DNA from: Candidatus Macondimonas diazotrophica | GTDB taxonomy: Bacteria > Pseudomonadota > Gammaproteobacteria > UBA5335 | DNA length: 64,000 nucleotides | Reading direction: 5' to 3' | Assembly: GCF_004684205.1 (NCBI RefSeq) | Contig: NZ_SRIO01000002.1 | Location: forward strand, 180,702-244,701 | In this document: piece after piece, positions 39,751 to 48,379 of the stretch | Layout of the letters: the number at the start of each line of letters is the position of its first letter | Position numbering within the stretch: position 1 is the first letter of the stretch | Made by a program: the position numbers and the translations under genes | The notes under the pieces: generated by a model | What the model saw: only the letters and a program-made list of their open reading frames with translations | Database searches by the model: none | Told to the model about the DNA's origin: nothing

Positions 39751-40245
39751 TCAGGGCAATGGTGAATACGATGAATCAGCACCTGTCCCGGATGTACTCC
39801 CAGGGGCGGTTGGCTGGGGCGCCGCAATCGGCGTCGATTGTGGGGCGCGGTTCAGGCGCGGATTGAAAAACAGGGTCAGCAGGCCCAGCAGTGCCGTCAG
39901 CGATTCGTAGATCAGCGCGGAGCCGGTGTAAAAGCTGTCCCAGCCATGAGCAGCCACGCCGGCGCCGCGCGCCAACGCCAAACCACCGACCATGGCGACC
40001 AGAACCCAAGTTCCCAGACGGGACCATTTGGGAACGATTCCGCAGATCAGGAGCAAGACCCCCAGTCCGAGTTGCAGGCCGCCATACACTGCCTGCAGTT
40101 CGATCTGGCTGGTCAGAGTGGGTGCCAGTATCCCTGTCATCCGGGTCAACAGGTCGGGATACAGCAGACAAAGTAGGCTGAACCCAGCGAATACGGCGCC
40201 GGTAATCAGCAGGATCAGGCGCTGCAGATCGAATGAATTGGCCAT
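39751..40245 (-). CDS. DUF4345-like membrane protein
   Basis: A 164-residue integral membrane protein with four predicted helices (about 9-30, 45-67, 75-95, 110-128) and a polar, Ser/Pro-rich C-terminus. The GGLQLGLGVLLL segment and overall layout resemble DUF4345; no function is known to me. It follows the EncFtn-type ferritin gene by 84 bp on the same strand and may be cotranscribed. Confidence 0.65.
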   Translation of the reverse strand: MANSFDLQRLILLITGAVFAGFSLLCLLYPDLLTRMTGILAPTLTSQIELQAVYGGLQLGLGVLLLICGIVPKWSRLGTWVLVAMVGGLALARGAGVAAHGWDSFYTGSALIYESLTALLGLLTLFFNPRLNRAPQSTPIAAPQPTAPGSTSGTGADSSYSPLP

Positions 40246-40329
40246 CTCCTCACCTCATCGAAAACATGTGGGTTATTCTAAAGCCGGGATGGTTCCCGGA
40301 TTAGGAGCGCATTGCCGCGACGATTCCGC

Positions 40330-40641
40330 CTACCCGTCCCCGTTGTGCGCTGCTTCGAGGACCGCCAAGGGCTTGTCGGTAAACAGATAGTCCCGCAACT
40401 CCTTGTCAAATCGATCGTCTCTGCGCCGGAGCCACTCGATCAGCATGGCGGCATGCTCTTTTTCTTCATCGCGATTGTGCGCCAGAATCGCGCGGAGTTC
40501 CGGGTCTTGGCAAGCGTCCATGCGCTGCTGATACCAATCAACGGCTTCGAGTTCTTCCATCAGAGACGTGATGGCCCGGTGCAAGTCCCGGGTTTCGGGC
40601 CGCAGTTCAGCGGCAGATTCGTGATAGCCTTCATTCGCCAT
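40330..40641 (-). CDS. EncFtn-type (encapsulated-ferritin-like) protein
   Basis: A 103-residue two-helix ferritin-like protein of the family first known as encapsulin cargo in Rhodospirillum rubrum. From remembered family numbering (shift of two), the ferroxidase ligands E32, E62 and H65 correspond to E30, E60 and H63 here, and the entry-site residues to E29, E32 and E59; W36 and Y37 also match. Visible blocks are SLMEELEAVDWYQQR and AHNRDEEKEHAAM. The protein would form a dimer-built ring rather than a 24-mer cage. The C-terminus stops soon after LFTDKPLAVLEAA and shows no encapsulin-targeting tail. No encapsulin gene is seen in the window. Ribosome site AAGGATC is good. Confidence 0.9.
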   Translation of the reverse strand: MANEGYHESAAELRPETRDLHRAITSLMEELEAVDWYQQRMDACQDPELRAILAHNRDEEKEHAAMLIEWLRRRDDRFDKELRDYLFTDKPLAVLEAAHNGDG

Positions 40642-40667
40642 TGGCTGATCCTTGTGACGAGTTGATG

Positions 40668-40685
40668 GTGTTGAAACCTTAACAC
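40668..40685. promoter_or_regulatory. Interrupted palindrome between the ferritin and DUF1249 genes
   Basis: GTGTT at 40668-40672 and AACAC at 40681-40685 form inverted arms around an 8-bp centre with one more matching pair. It sits in the divergent 94-bp promoter region about 27 bp before the ferritin start, where an operator would be expected. It does not resemble a Fur box. Regulator unknown. Confidence 0.3.
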
Positions 40686-40735
40686 ACCTGCCTTGACGGG
40701 CAGCTCGGGAGATCTCTGGATCGGGTCAATTCATC

Positions 40736-41224
40736 ATGAATGTCGCTACTGTTCCGCTCATGGTGCATCGCTATGCGCAACCGAATCTGGCCAGCCTGCT
40801 CGCGCTTTATGAGCAGAACTACGCGGCACTCTTCCACCTACTGGGTATGGCGGGGCCCTATCCATCCGGCGCTGTAGCGCGGCCGTCCCGACTGCCGGCG
40901 CTGTATCTGTCGGTACTCGAGCGCGAGCGGTTCACGACAACCTACCACCTGACCCATCACTTCGGGCAAGCCGATGAGTCGCAGATGGTTCCGGACCTGC
41001 AATTGCGCGTATACCACGATGCGCGTCAATGCGAAGCCATCCCCAGTCCAGCGCCGGCTTCACGGCGTGGGAATCCGATGATTCCGATGTCCGAGCGATG
41101 GTCGGTCAATATCATGCTCAACAAATGGTTGCGTTACTGTCTGGATCACGGGTATTGCTTCGGGGGGATCCATCCTTCTGTCACCGATCGTTCCCCGGCG
41201 GCGCGCGCGCCCGATCCCGAGTGA
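40736..41224 (+). CDS. DUF1249 family protein (YqiB-like)
   Basis: A 162-residue cytoplasmic protein. The blocks YHLTHHFGQADES, LQLRVYHDARQCEA and LNKWLRYCLDHGYCF are those of DUF1249, whose E. coli member YqiB sits between nudF and cpdA; neither neighbour is here. Function unknown. The C-terminal tail beyond about residue 145 is variable and rich in Arg, Ala and Pro. Confidence 0.85.
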   Translation: MNVATVPLMVHRYAQPNLASLLALYEQNYAALFHLLGMAGPYPSGAVARPSRLPALYLSVLERERFTTTYHLTHHFGQADESQMVPDLQLRVYHDARQCEAIPSPAPASRRGNPMIPMSERWSVNIMLNKWLRYCLDHGYCFGGIHPSVTDRSPAARAPDPE

Positions 41225-41352
41225 CGCCAGCGCTTCTCGCAGCCCCGGGTGCTGCGCTAAAGTCGGCCGATTGCGGCAGGACGCCTTTGAAGGATCGGCA
41301 TGCACGACGTCCGAACGCCGCCTGAATCGTCAAGCAAGGAGATCAGACAGAA

Positions 41353-41814
41353 ATGGCCAAGCGGGTGATCGACGGCGTTGTCGAAATGAAGGAACTGGTG
41401 GGCCAGGAGGTCGGTGTCAGCGATTGGGTCGAAGTGACACAGGAGCGGATCAATCAGTTCGCCTTGGCGACCGGCGACAACCAGTGGATCCACACGGATC
41501 CCGAGCGGTGCCGACGCGAGTCGCCGCACGGGATGCCTATTGCACATGGGTATCTGACCATTGCCTTGACGCCTGCATTGGTCGACGAGGTCATCCAGAT
41601 CCGGGGGATGCGCATGGGCGTGAACTATGGCTTGAACAAGCTGCGCTTTACCGCTCCAGTACCCGTTGGAAGCCGGATCCGCGTGCGCGTGACCCTCAAG
41701 GGTGTGCGTGAGATTGCCGGCGCCATCCAGACGGTGACCCAGCTGAGTGTAGAGCGGGAAGGGCAGGAAAAGCCGTGTTGTATCGCGGAGACCCTGAGTC
41801 TTTACTATCCCTGA
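41353..41814 (+). CDS. MaoC family dehydratase ((R)-enoyl-CoA hydratase type)
   Basis: A single-hotdog hydratase, 153 residues. The signature FALATGDNQWIHTDPERC contains the catalytic Asp and His, and SPHGMPIAHGYLT the rest of the pocket. Likely hydrates a trans-2-enoyl-CoA to the (R)-3-hydroxyacyl-CoA; it also resembles NodN-like members. The protein could link fatty acid breakdown to storage polymers, but no PHA gene is nearby. It is followed by the HemD-like gene 18 bp later. Confidence 0.88.
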   Translation: MAKRVIDGVVEMKELVGQEVGVSDWVEVTQERINQFALATGDNQWIHTDPERCRRESPHGMPIAHGYLTIALTPALVDEVIQIRGMRMGVNYGLNKLRFTAPVPVGSRIRVRVTLKGVREIAGAIQTVTQLSVEREGQEKPCCIAETLSLYYP

Positions 41815-41832
41815 ACGTACCCAGGAGCCACC

Positions 41833-42675
41833 ATGAGCGATGACCTCCCGCTTGCAGGGCGAACCTTCGCGCTTCCCGAAACCCGTTTACTGGACGTACT
41901 GGCCGGATTGGTGGAGCGGCGCGGTGCAGCCATCTGGCGCTGCCCCATGGTGGCGATCCTCGATCATCCGGATGAGGATGCGGTGTTGGCATGGCTGCGC
42001 CACTTCATTCAGGACCCGCCGGCATTGACCATTCTGCTGACCGGTGAAGGTTTGCGGCGGTTGTTGGCATGCGCGGAACGGCATGCGTTGGACGAAGCGT
42101 TCCGTCAGGCGTTGGCGCGCCAGCCGACCTTGGTTCGGGGACCGAAACCGGCACGGGTTCTCAAGGAAATGGGCCTGGAGCCCCGCTGGAGTGCCGTATC
42201 GCCGACCACGGCGGGAGTGATCGAGACCCTGCGGACCCTGCCTGTCGCAGGCCGGGATGTGGGCGTGCAGCTCTATGGCGAAGACCCCAATTTACCGCTC
42301 ATGACGGCATTGCAGGAATTGGGCGCACGTCCCCGTCCGGTGGCGCCCTATGTGTATGCGCCGAAATCCGATGATGAACGCGTCGTTGCTCTGATTCACG
42401 CCTTGGGTGAGGGCCGTATCGACGCGATTCTGTTTACGAGTCAGCCTCAATATCGCCGGTTGCGGCAGGTGGCGCAGGAGCATGGTCTCATGGATGTGCT
42501 CGAACGCGGGATCAACCGGACGCAGGTCGCTGCGATCGGCCCGGTCGCCGCCGATGACCTGGCGCGGCACGGCGTACGGGTCGATATCATGCCGAGTGAC
42601 AGCTTTTTCATGAAGCCGCTGGTCAGCGAACTGGTCCGAGTGTTCTCCCGGCCCGCGCCTCCATCGGGCCACTGA
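41833..42675 (+). CDS. HemD-like protein (uroporphyrinogen-III synthase family)
   Basis: A 280-residue protein with the two-lobe HemD architecture: GRTFALPETR at the N-terminus, a second lobe around residues 120-200 (VQLYGEDPNLPLMTAL), and the block DAILFTSQPQYRRL followed by VAAIGPVAADDLARHGV. True HemD cyclises hydroxymethylbilane to uroporphyrinogen III. This copy is away from hemC and hemX and is longer than E. coli HemD (246), so it may be a paralogue with another role. It lies between MaoC and cardiolipin synthase genes, probably in one transcript. Confidence 0.75.
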   Translation: MSDDLPLAGRTFALPETRLLDVLAGLVERRGAAIWRCPMVAILDHPDEDAVLAWLRHFIQDPPALTILLTGEGLRRLLACAERHALDEAFRQALARQPTLVRGPKPARVLKEMGLEPRWSAVSPTTAGVIETLRTLPVAGRDVGVQLYGEDPNLPLMTALQELGARPRPVAPYVYAPKSDDERVVALIHALGEGRIDAILFTSQPQYRRLRQVAQEHGLMDVLERGINRTQVAAIGPVAADDLARHGVRVDIMPSDSFFMKPLVSELVRVFSRPAPPSGH

Positions 42676-42695
42676 GTCGGTCGACCCCATCCGTC

Positions 42696-44123
42696 ATGGA
42701 ACTGTGGTACGGCCTACCCGCGTTGTTCGTCACCCTCCTGGCACTGGCGCTGACCTGCCATGTCGCTTTGGTGAAACGGGACGCTCGGGCTGCAACCATG
42801 TGGATTGTCGTGATCTGGTTCACGCCGATCCTCGGAGCATTGTTCTATCTGCTCTTTGGTGTCAATCGTGTTCGCCGTCACGCGAGTAGTCTGAAGCGCC
42901 CCATCCGGCCCCCATCTCAAGGTGCCCTGCGTGTCGGGGAGAGCGAGCTGCGCGGCGCCGTAGGCACGCACAATGCGCATCTCACCGAATTGGCCGAACT
43001 GGTGACGCGGGTGACCCGGTTGCCGTTGTTGGCCGGCAACCAGTTGCATACCCTCGTGGATGGGGATGAGGCGTTTCCCGCAATGCTCCATGCCATCGAG
43101 CAGGCGCGCACGAGCATTACGCTGTCGACATATATCTTCGGCAACGATCGCGTGGGGCAGGCCTTTCGCGATGCCCTGGTGCGGGCCCGGGTCCGTGGCG
43201 TCCAGGTCCGGATTCTGGTGGATGCGGCGGGAGAACGGTATTCCTGGCCGCCGATGGTGCCGGTCCTGCAGGCGGCGGGATTGACCGTGGCACGCTTCCT
43301 GCCGGGCAAACGTGTGGCCTGGTTGGTCGGTCTCAATTTGCGCAATCATCGCAAGCTCCTGATTTGCGATGGCCGGGTGGGTTTTACCGGTGGTATGAAT
43401 CTGCGTATACATCACTGCCGGGACAGTGGCCGACGCTTTACGCAGGACCTGCATTTTCGCGTCGAAGGCCCGGTGGTCCGCCAGTTGCAGGACATCTTTG
43501 CGCAGGACTGGGCTTTTGCGGCGGGTGAACGTCTGGCGGGAGAGGACTGGTTTCCCGCCCTGCATCCAGTGGGCAGCATGATCAGCCGGGCGGTATCCGA
43601 TGGACCCGACGAGGATCTGGATCAGCTGTCCTGGGTCTTGATGGGTGCGCTCAGCACCGCCAAGCACCAAGTACAGGTCCTGACGCCCTATTTCCTGCCG
43701 GATCGCAGCCTGATCAACGCGCTGAATCTGGCGGCATTGCGCGGGGTTCAGGTCGATATCCTATTGCCGGCGCACAATAATCTTCCGTTCGTGCACTGGG
43801 CAATGATGGGGCAGCTCTGGCAGGTACTGGGTCACGGTTGCCGGGTCTGGTTCAGCACCGGCGCTTTCGACCATAGCAAGTTGATGGTGGTCGACGAATC
43901 CTGGGTGTTCATGGGATCAGCCAATTGGGATCCACGCAGCTTGCGGCTCAATTTCGAAAGCAATCTCGAATGCTATGATCAAACGTTGGCCAGCCAATTG
44001 GCTGCTTTGGTCACCACACGGATTGGCGCCGCACGCGCCTGCACACTGGCGGATGTGGATTCCCGCAAGCTCCCGATCAAGCTGCGCGATGGATTCGCCC
44101 GCCTGCTTTCGCCGTTTCTGTGA
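42696..44123 (+). CDS. cls: Cardiolipin synthase (phospholipase D family)
   Basis: Joins phospholipids to make cardiolipin at the inner membrane; 475 residues, the ClsA type. Two N-terminal membrane helices (about 5-25 and 35-55) precede two HKD catalytic motifs: NHRKLLICD (N217-H218-R219-K220) and DHSKLMVVD (H393, K395). Both His-Lys-Asp sets are intact. The stop overlaps the frame upstream of the next gene, but that gene's real start is 66 bp later. Confidence 0.92.
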   Translation: MELWYGLPALFVTLLALALTCHVALVKRDARAATMWIVVIWFTPILGALFYLLFGVNRVRRHASSLKRPIRPPSQGALRVGESELRGAVGTHNAHLTELAELVTRVTRLPLLAGNQLHTLVDGDEAFPAMLHAIEQARTSITLSTYIFGNDRVGQAFRDALVRARVRGVQVRILVDAAGERYSWPPMVPVLQAAGLTVARFLPGKRVAWLVGLNLRNHRKLLICDGRVGFTGGMNLRIHHCRDSGRRFTQDLHFRVEGPVVRQLQDIFAQDWAFAAGERLAGEDWFPALHPVGSMISRAVSDGPDEDLDQLSWVLMGALSTAKHQVQVLTPYFLPDRSLINALNLAALRGVQVDILLPAHNNLPFVHWAMMGQLWQVLGHGCRVWFSTGAFDHSKLMVVDESWVFMGSANWDPRSLRLNFESNLECYDQTLASQLAALVTTRIGAARACTLADVDSRKLPIKLRDGFARLLSPFL

Positions 44124-44188
44124 TAGACGAAACGCATTCGGGTTTGCCGGCGCCCGGCTTGCACACGGCGCTGCGGCAGGAGGACTCC

Positions 44189-45199
44189 ATGGTTCGAGTG
44201 ATGCAATTGACGCGCTTCGGTTTGGATGGGTTGGAGCGAGCCGAGCGTCCGCTATCCAGTCCGGGGCCTGGTCAGGTGCAGGTCCGCATGGCCGCGGTAT
44301 CTTTGAATTACCGCGACTGGATGATGGTTCAGGGACGCTATAACCCGCGTCAGCGTCTGCCGCTGATTCCCTGTTCGGATGGTGCCGGAACCGTGGTCGC
44401 GGTGGGAGAGGGCGTCACGACCTGGCGTGCCGGTGATCGCGTCATGGGGGTATTCGCACAGGATTGGGCGGACGGCTGTATGCAGGCGCGCTATGGTCGG
44501 CTGACCCTGGGCGGGCCGCTCGACGGGATGCTCGCTGAAATGGCGACCCTGCCGGAAAATGGTCTGGTGCGCACCCCGGACTCACTCAATGATGCACAGG
44601 CAGCTTGCCTGCCGTGCGTCGGGGTGACGGCTTGGCATGCTTTGGTCGAGCAGGGAGCACTCAAGGCGGGCGATACCGTGTTGGTGATCGGGACCGGTGG
44701 GGTTTCCTTGATGGCGATGCAGCTGGCTCTGGCCCATGGGGCTCAGGTGATCGTGGTCTCGCGAAGCCGGGAAAAGCTCAATCGCGTCGAAGCCATGGGT
44801 GCAATGGCCGGTATACACAGTCAGACCACGCCGGCGTGGGGCAAGGCGGTCCGTGAGCTGACCGGTGGTCAGGGCGTCGATCATGTCATCGAAATCGGCG
44901 GTGCTGAAACCCTCGTCCAGTCCATCGAAGCCGTGCGGCCTGGTGGATGCATTGCCGTGATCGGTGTCGTGTCGGGTGTGTCTTCACAGATCGACTTGCG
45001 TCGCGTGTTGATGCGCGGCGTGCGCCTGCAAGGCGTGTTTGTCGGCAGCCGGCGCATGCATGAGGCGCTGAGCGATGCGGTGGAGGCGGTGGCGCTGAAG
45101 CCAGTCATCGATCGCATGTGGTCATGGACTGAAGCGCATGCGGCGTTTGAATATCTCGCCAGTGGGGAATCGTTCGGAAAAGTGGTACTGACGTGGTGA
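44189..45199 (+). CDS. Zinc-type alcohol dehydrogenase / quinone-oxidoreductase-like protein
   Basis: MDR-superfamily NAD(P)-dependent oxidoreductase, 336 residues. SLNYRDWMMVQGRYNP and PCSDGAGTVVAVGEGV form the catalytic domain, and VLVIGTGGVSLMAMQLA the Rossmann domain. The Cys of the usual structural-zinc loop is largely missing (only scattered Cys), so it may be a zinc-free quinone-reductase-like member. The ATG at 44189 has a strong CAGGAGGA ribosome site. The next gene begins within its last codons, so the two are coupled. Substrate unknown. Confidence 0.82.
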   Translation: MVRVMQLTRFGLDGLERAERPLSSPGPGQVQVRMAAVSLNYRDWMMVQGRYNPRQRLPLIPCSDGAGTVVAVGEGVTTWRAGDRVMGVFAQDWADGCMQARYGRLTLGGPLDGMLAEMATLPENGLVRTPDSLNDAQAACLPCVGVTAWHALVEQGALKAGDTVLVIGTGGVSLMAMQLALAHGAQVIVVSRSREKLNRVEAMGAMAGIHSQTTPAWGKAVRELTGGQGVDHVIEIGGAETLVQSIEAVRPGGCIAVIGVVSGVSSQIDLRRVLMRGVRLQGVFVGSRRMHEALSDAVEAVALKPVIDRMWSWTEAHAAFEYLASGESFGKVVLTW

Positions 45200-46632
45200 A
45201 TGCGGATCCTCGGCACACGCATGGTCACCTGGATTTCTTTCGGTGTGTCTGTGGGCCGCGCGCTGTCCTCACCGACCCTCAGGCGCAGGCACCTTATCTG
45301 GAAGAACGCCGCGGCCGCTTTTCCGGTACGGCAATGGCGGTGGTGCTCCCGGGCAGCACGGCTGAAGTCGCTGCTGTGGTGCAGTACGCCCACGCCCAAG
45401 GCATTGCGATGGTGCCGCAAGGCGGGCATACCGGCTTGTGCGGTGGCGCAGTGCCGGATGCCAGCGGCCGGCAGATCATCCTTAATCTGCGGCGGATGCG
45501 AGACATCCTGTCGATCGACACGCTCGAAGGAACCGTCACCGTGCAGGCCGGCTGCCGCCTGGCCGACCTGCAGCAGGCAGTCGAGGCCAAGGGTTGGTAT
45601 TTCCCATTGAGTCTCGCATCGGCCGGGGAGTGCCAGATTGGCGGCAACCTGGCGACCAACGCGGGCGGGCACAACGTGCTGCGCTATGGCAATGTGCGCG
45701 AGCTGTGCCGTGGCCTCGAAGTCGTACTCGCGGACGGACGGGTCTGGTCGGATCTCTCGGGTTTGCCCAAGAACAACAGTGGCTATGATCTGAAGCAACT
45801 GTTCATCGGGTCGGAAGGCACGCTGGGTGTCATCACCACGGCGGTCCTGCGGCTGGTGCGGCAACCAAGGCAGCAACTGGTGGCCTTGGTCCCGGTCCCG
45901 GACATTGCAACCGCGCTCCGGTTGTTCGGTGCAATCAACGACGAAATGGGGGAGGCGTTGACGGCGTTCGAGCTCATGTCGGATTTTTCCATGATGCTCG
46001 TCGCCCGGCATTTTCCTGAAGTGGTTGCATCGTTACCCTTGAACAGCGCCTGGTCTGTTCTGGTCGAATTGTCGCGCCCGGGCACGGCGGAGGACTTGCT
46101 GTCTTCTTTCTCTGGTGCACTGGACAGATCAATCGGCCGCACGGAGATGAATGATGCGGTGGTCGCCCGTGATCTCGTACAAGGCAGCCGGTTATGGGCG
46201 ATTCGCAACGCCATCCCCGATGCCCAGCGGCGCGAAGGGCCCAGCATCAAGCACGACATCAGCCTGCCTCGGGGACAGATCGCGGGTTTTATCAGCGAGC
46301 TGTATCCGCTGCTTCAGGATCGTTGCTCTGGCGTCCGGCCGTGTGTGTTTGGTCACCTGGGGGATGGCAATCTGCATTTCAACCTGTCGGCGCCTTCGGC
46401 TGGTGAGGCGCAGGATTTCGTTCTTCAGCGCGAGCGGCTCGAGCGCCTCGTTCACGACCGGGTGGTGGCGCATGGGGGCAGCTTTTCCGCTGAGCACGGG
46501 ATCGGCCAACTCAAGCGTAACGAGATGGCGCGTTACAAAGATGAGGTCACGCTGGATCTGATGCAGCGCATCAAGTACGCACTCGATCCGGACAATGTGA
46601 TGAACCCGGGCAAGGTGCTGCCGGATCGGTAA
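45193..46632 (+). CDS. FAD-linked oxidase (D-2-hydroxyglutarate / D-lactate dehydrogenase type)
   Basis: FAD-dependent 2-hydroxyacid dehydrogenase of the VAO superfamily; 479 residues. The N-terminal FAD domain carries VVQYAHAQGIAMVPQGGHTGLCGG split over two blocks, then GGNLATNAGGHNVLRYGN. The C-terminal FAD-oxidase cap ends in SAEHGIGQLKRNEMARYK. The long C-terminal half with FGHLGDGNLHFNLSAP fits D-2-hydroxyglutarate dehydrogenase best; D-lactate cannot be excluded. It starts with GTG (45193 or 45196), overlapping the previous gene. Its last 62 bp overlap the SulP gene on the other strand. Confidence 0.85.
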   Translation: MVNADPRHTHGHLDFFRCVCGPRAVLTDPQAQAPYLEERRGRFSGTAMAVVLPGSTAEVAAVVQYAHAQGIAMVPQGGHTGLCGGAVPDASGRQIILNLRRMRDILSIDTLEGTVTVQAGCRLADLQQAVEAKGWYFPLSLASAGECQIGGNLATNAGGHNVLRYGNVRELCRGLEVVLADGRVWSDLSGLPKNNSGYDLKQLFIGSEGTLGVITTAVLRLVRQPRQQLVALVPVPDIATALRLFGAINDEMGEALTAFELMSDFSMMLVARHFPEVVASLPLNSAWSVLVELSRPGTAEDLLSSFSGALDRSIGRTEMNDAVVARDLVQGSRLWAIRNAIPDAQRREGPSIKHDISLPRGQIAGFISELYPLLQDRCSGVRPCVFGHLGDGNLHFNLSAPSAGEAQDFVLQRERLERLVHDRVVAHGGSFSAEHGIGQLKRNEMARYKDEVTLDLMQRIKYALDPDNVMNPGKVLPDR

Positions 46633-48367
46633 GTGCCTGCACGGCCTGATGGGTGTGCAGAAAGACACGGCCCGGCGAGAGCCGGTCCGGCAGGCCAATC
46701 CGTTCCAGGCGATCCATCACCGGACCCTTGACCTCGGTGAGGTGGAGGGTGATGCCCTGCGTGCGCAGATTCTTGATCAATCCCTGCAGCATTTCCAGGG
46801 CGCTGACGTCGATGGCGTTCACAGCGCTGGCAATCAGGATTACGTGCCGCGTATCGGGCGCGTCGGTCAGCGCTTCGAGGATGAAATCCTCGACCGGTCC
46901 GGCATTGGCGAAGCACAGGTTTTCGTCGACACGCACCAGCAACAGACCGGGCCAGGTATCCACCGTATGGCGCTCGATGTTGCGGAAATGCTCGGTTCCG
47001 GGGACCCGGCCAACGCGCGCGATGTGCGGGTGACCGGTGCGCCAGATGAACAGCAGCAGCGACAGTGTAAGGCCCAGCAGCAGCCCTTGCTCGACCCCCA
47101 GCATCACCACGCCGAACAGCGTGGCGAGCAGTGCGGCTGCATCCGTGCGGTCGTATTGCCAGGCTTGCCGCAGCGTCTTGACGTCGACCAGATTCAGCAC
47201 GGCTACGACGATGATCGCGGCCAGAATGGCCTGAGGCATGTGGATGAAAAGCCCATGCAGATAGAGCGCCGCCAATCCCACCAGGAAGGCCGTGATGATG
47301 CCGGCCAGTGGCGTGCGTGCACCGGCGGTGTCGTTGACCACGGTGCGACTGAAGCCGCCGGCGACCGGCATGGCGCCGGTGAAGGCCGCGCCGAGATTGG
47401 CGGCACCCAGGGCGATCAATTCCTGATCCGGATCGATGCGCTGACGCCGGCGACTGGCCAGGACTTTCGCGACGGAGACACTCTCGACATAGCCGATCAG
47501 CGCGATCAGCGCCGCGGACGGGAGAAGGTCCAGCCAGGGCTGCGATGCGGTGAGAAACCCGATGTTGGGTTTGGGCAGGCCCAGGTCCAGGGCGCCGACT
47601 ACGGCGACCCGATGGTCAGCGTCCCAATGGCCCAACGCCACCGCGGCAGTTCCGGCCAGCACGACCACCAGTGGCGCAGATTTCCCGGCGACGAGTACGA
47701 GGCGATCCGGCAGCCGCCAGTGTCGCAGCAGCCGGCTCAGGGGCGCACCAGCGAGCCACAGCGACGCCATCGCTGCGCTACCCAGCACCACCGTCAGTGG
47801 TTGAATCTGCGGCCATCCCGCGGCCAGGCCGGCGAGCGTGCTCGGGACCGTGTGTCCACTGGCCGGAATCCCGGTCAGATGCTTGATCTGACTGACGACG
47901 ATGACCAGGGCCGCGCCGGTGGTGAAACCGGACAGGACCGGATGGCTGAGAAAGTTCATCAGCTTTCCGGCGCGGAACGTGCCCAGCAAGAGCAGCAGCA
48001 CGCCGACTTCGAATGCGAGGATCAAGGCATAGATCAGGGCGACCGCGGGATCGCTGATGCCGTGTCCGCTCAGTGTGCTGGCCACCAGCAGGGCTGCCAC
48101 CGCAACCGGGCCGACGGCTAGTGTACGGCTGGTTCCCAGGAAGGCATAGAGGATCGGTGGCAGCATGCTGGCATACAAGCCGGCTTGAGGGGGCAGGTTG
48201 GCCAGCATGGCGTAGGCCAGACTTTGGGGGATGAGCAGAATCGCTGTGATGACACCGGCGAGGCCGTCATCGATCAGGTCCCGGCGGCTGTATCCCTCCA
48301 GCCATCGGCGCATGGGAAGCGCGGGGCGGCGTATCCGCCACCCTGACTGCCGCGGCGCATCACCCAC
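46571..48367 (-). CDS. SulP family anion transporter with STAS domain
   Basis: A 598-residue inner-membrane transporter with an N-terminal membrane domain of about 12-14 helices (PQSLAYAMLANLPPQAGLYAS is the SulP signature) and a C-terminal cytoplasmic STAS domain (about 450-560, with VDENLCFANAGPVEDF and SAVNAIDVSALEML). SulP proteins move sulfate, bicarbonate or other anions. It follows the persulfide dioxygenase by 12 bp in one operon, so export or import of a sulfur oxyanion made by that enzyme is the natural inference. The 3' end overlaps the FAD-oxidase gene. Confidence 0.92.
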   Translation of the reverse strand: MGDAPRQSGWRIRRPALPMRRWLEGYSRRDLIDDGLAGVITAILLIPQSLAYAMLANLPPQAGLYASMLPPILYAFLGTSRTLAVGPVAVAALLVASTLSGHGISDPAVALIYALILAFEVGVLLLLLGTFRAGKLMNFLSHPVLSGFTTGAALVIVVSQIKHLTGIPASGHTVPSTLAGLAAGWPQIQPLTVVLGSAAMASLWLAGAPLSRLLRHWRLPDRLVLVAGKSAPLVVVLAGTAAVALGHWDADHRVAVVGALDLGLPKPNIGFLTASQPWLDLLPSAALIALIGYVESVSVAKVLASRRRQRIDPDQELIALGAANLGAAFTGAMPVAGGFSRTVVNDTAGARTPLAGIITAFLVGLAALYLHGLFIHMPQAILAAIIVVAVLNLVDVKTLRQAWQYDRTDAAALLATLFGVVMLGVEQGLLLGLTLSLLLFIWRTGHPHIARVGRVPGTEHFRNIERHTVDTWPGLLLVRVDENLCFANAGPVEDFILEALTDAPDTRHVILIASAVNAIDVSALEMLQGLIKNLRTQGITLHLTEVKGPVMDRLERIGLPDRLSPGRVFLHTHQAVQALTDPAAPCPGSSHCPDRVRT

Positions 48368-48379
48368 CGGAAAAACTCC

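Noticed and set aside
46649..48121. 490-codon open frame antisense to the SulP gene
   Set aside because: Rich in Gln, Arg and Gly with no domain, typical of antisense frames in GC-rich membrane-protein genes.
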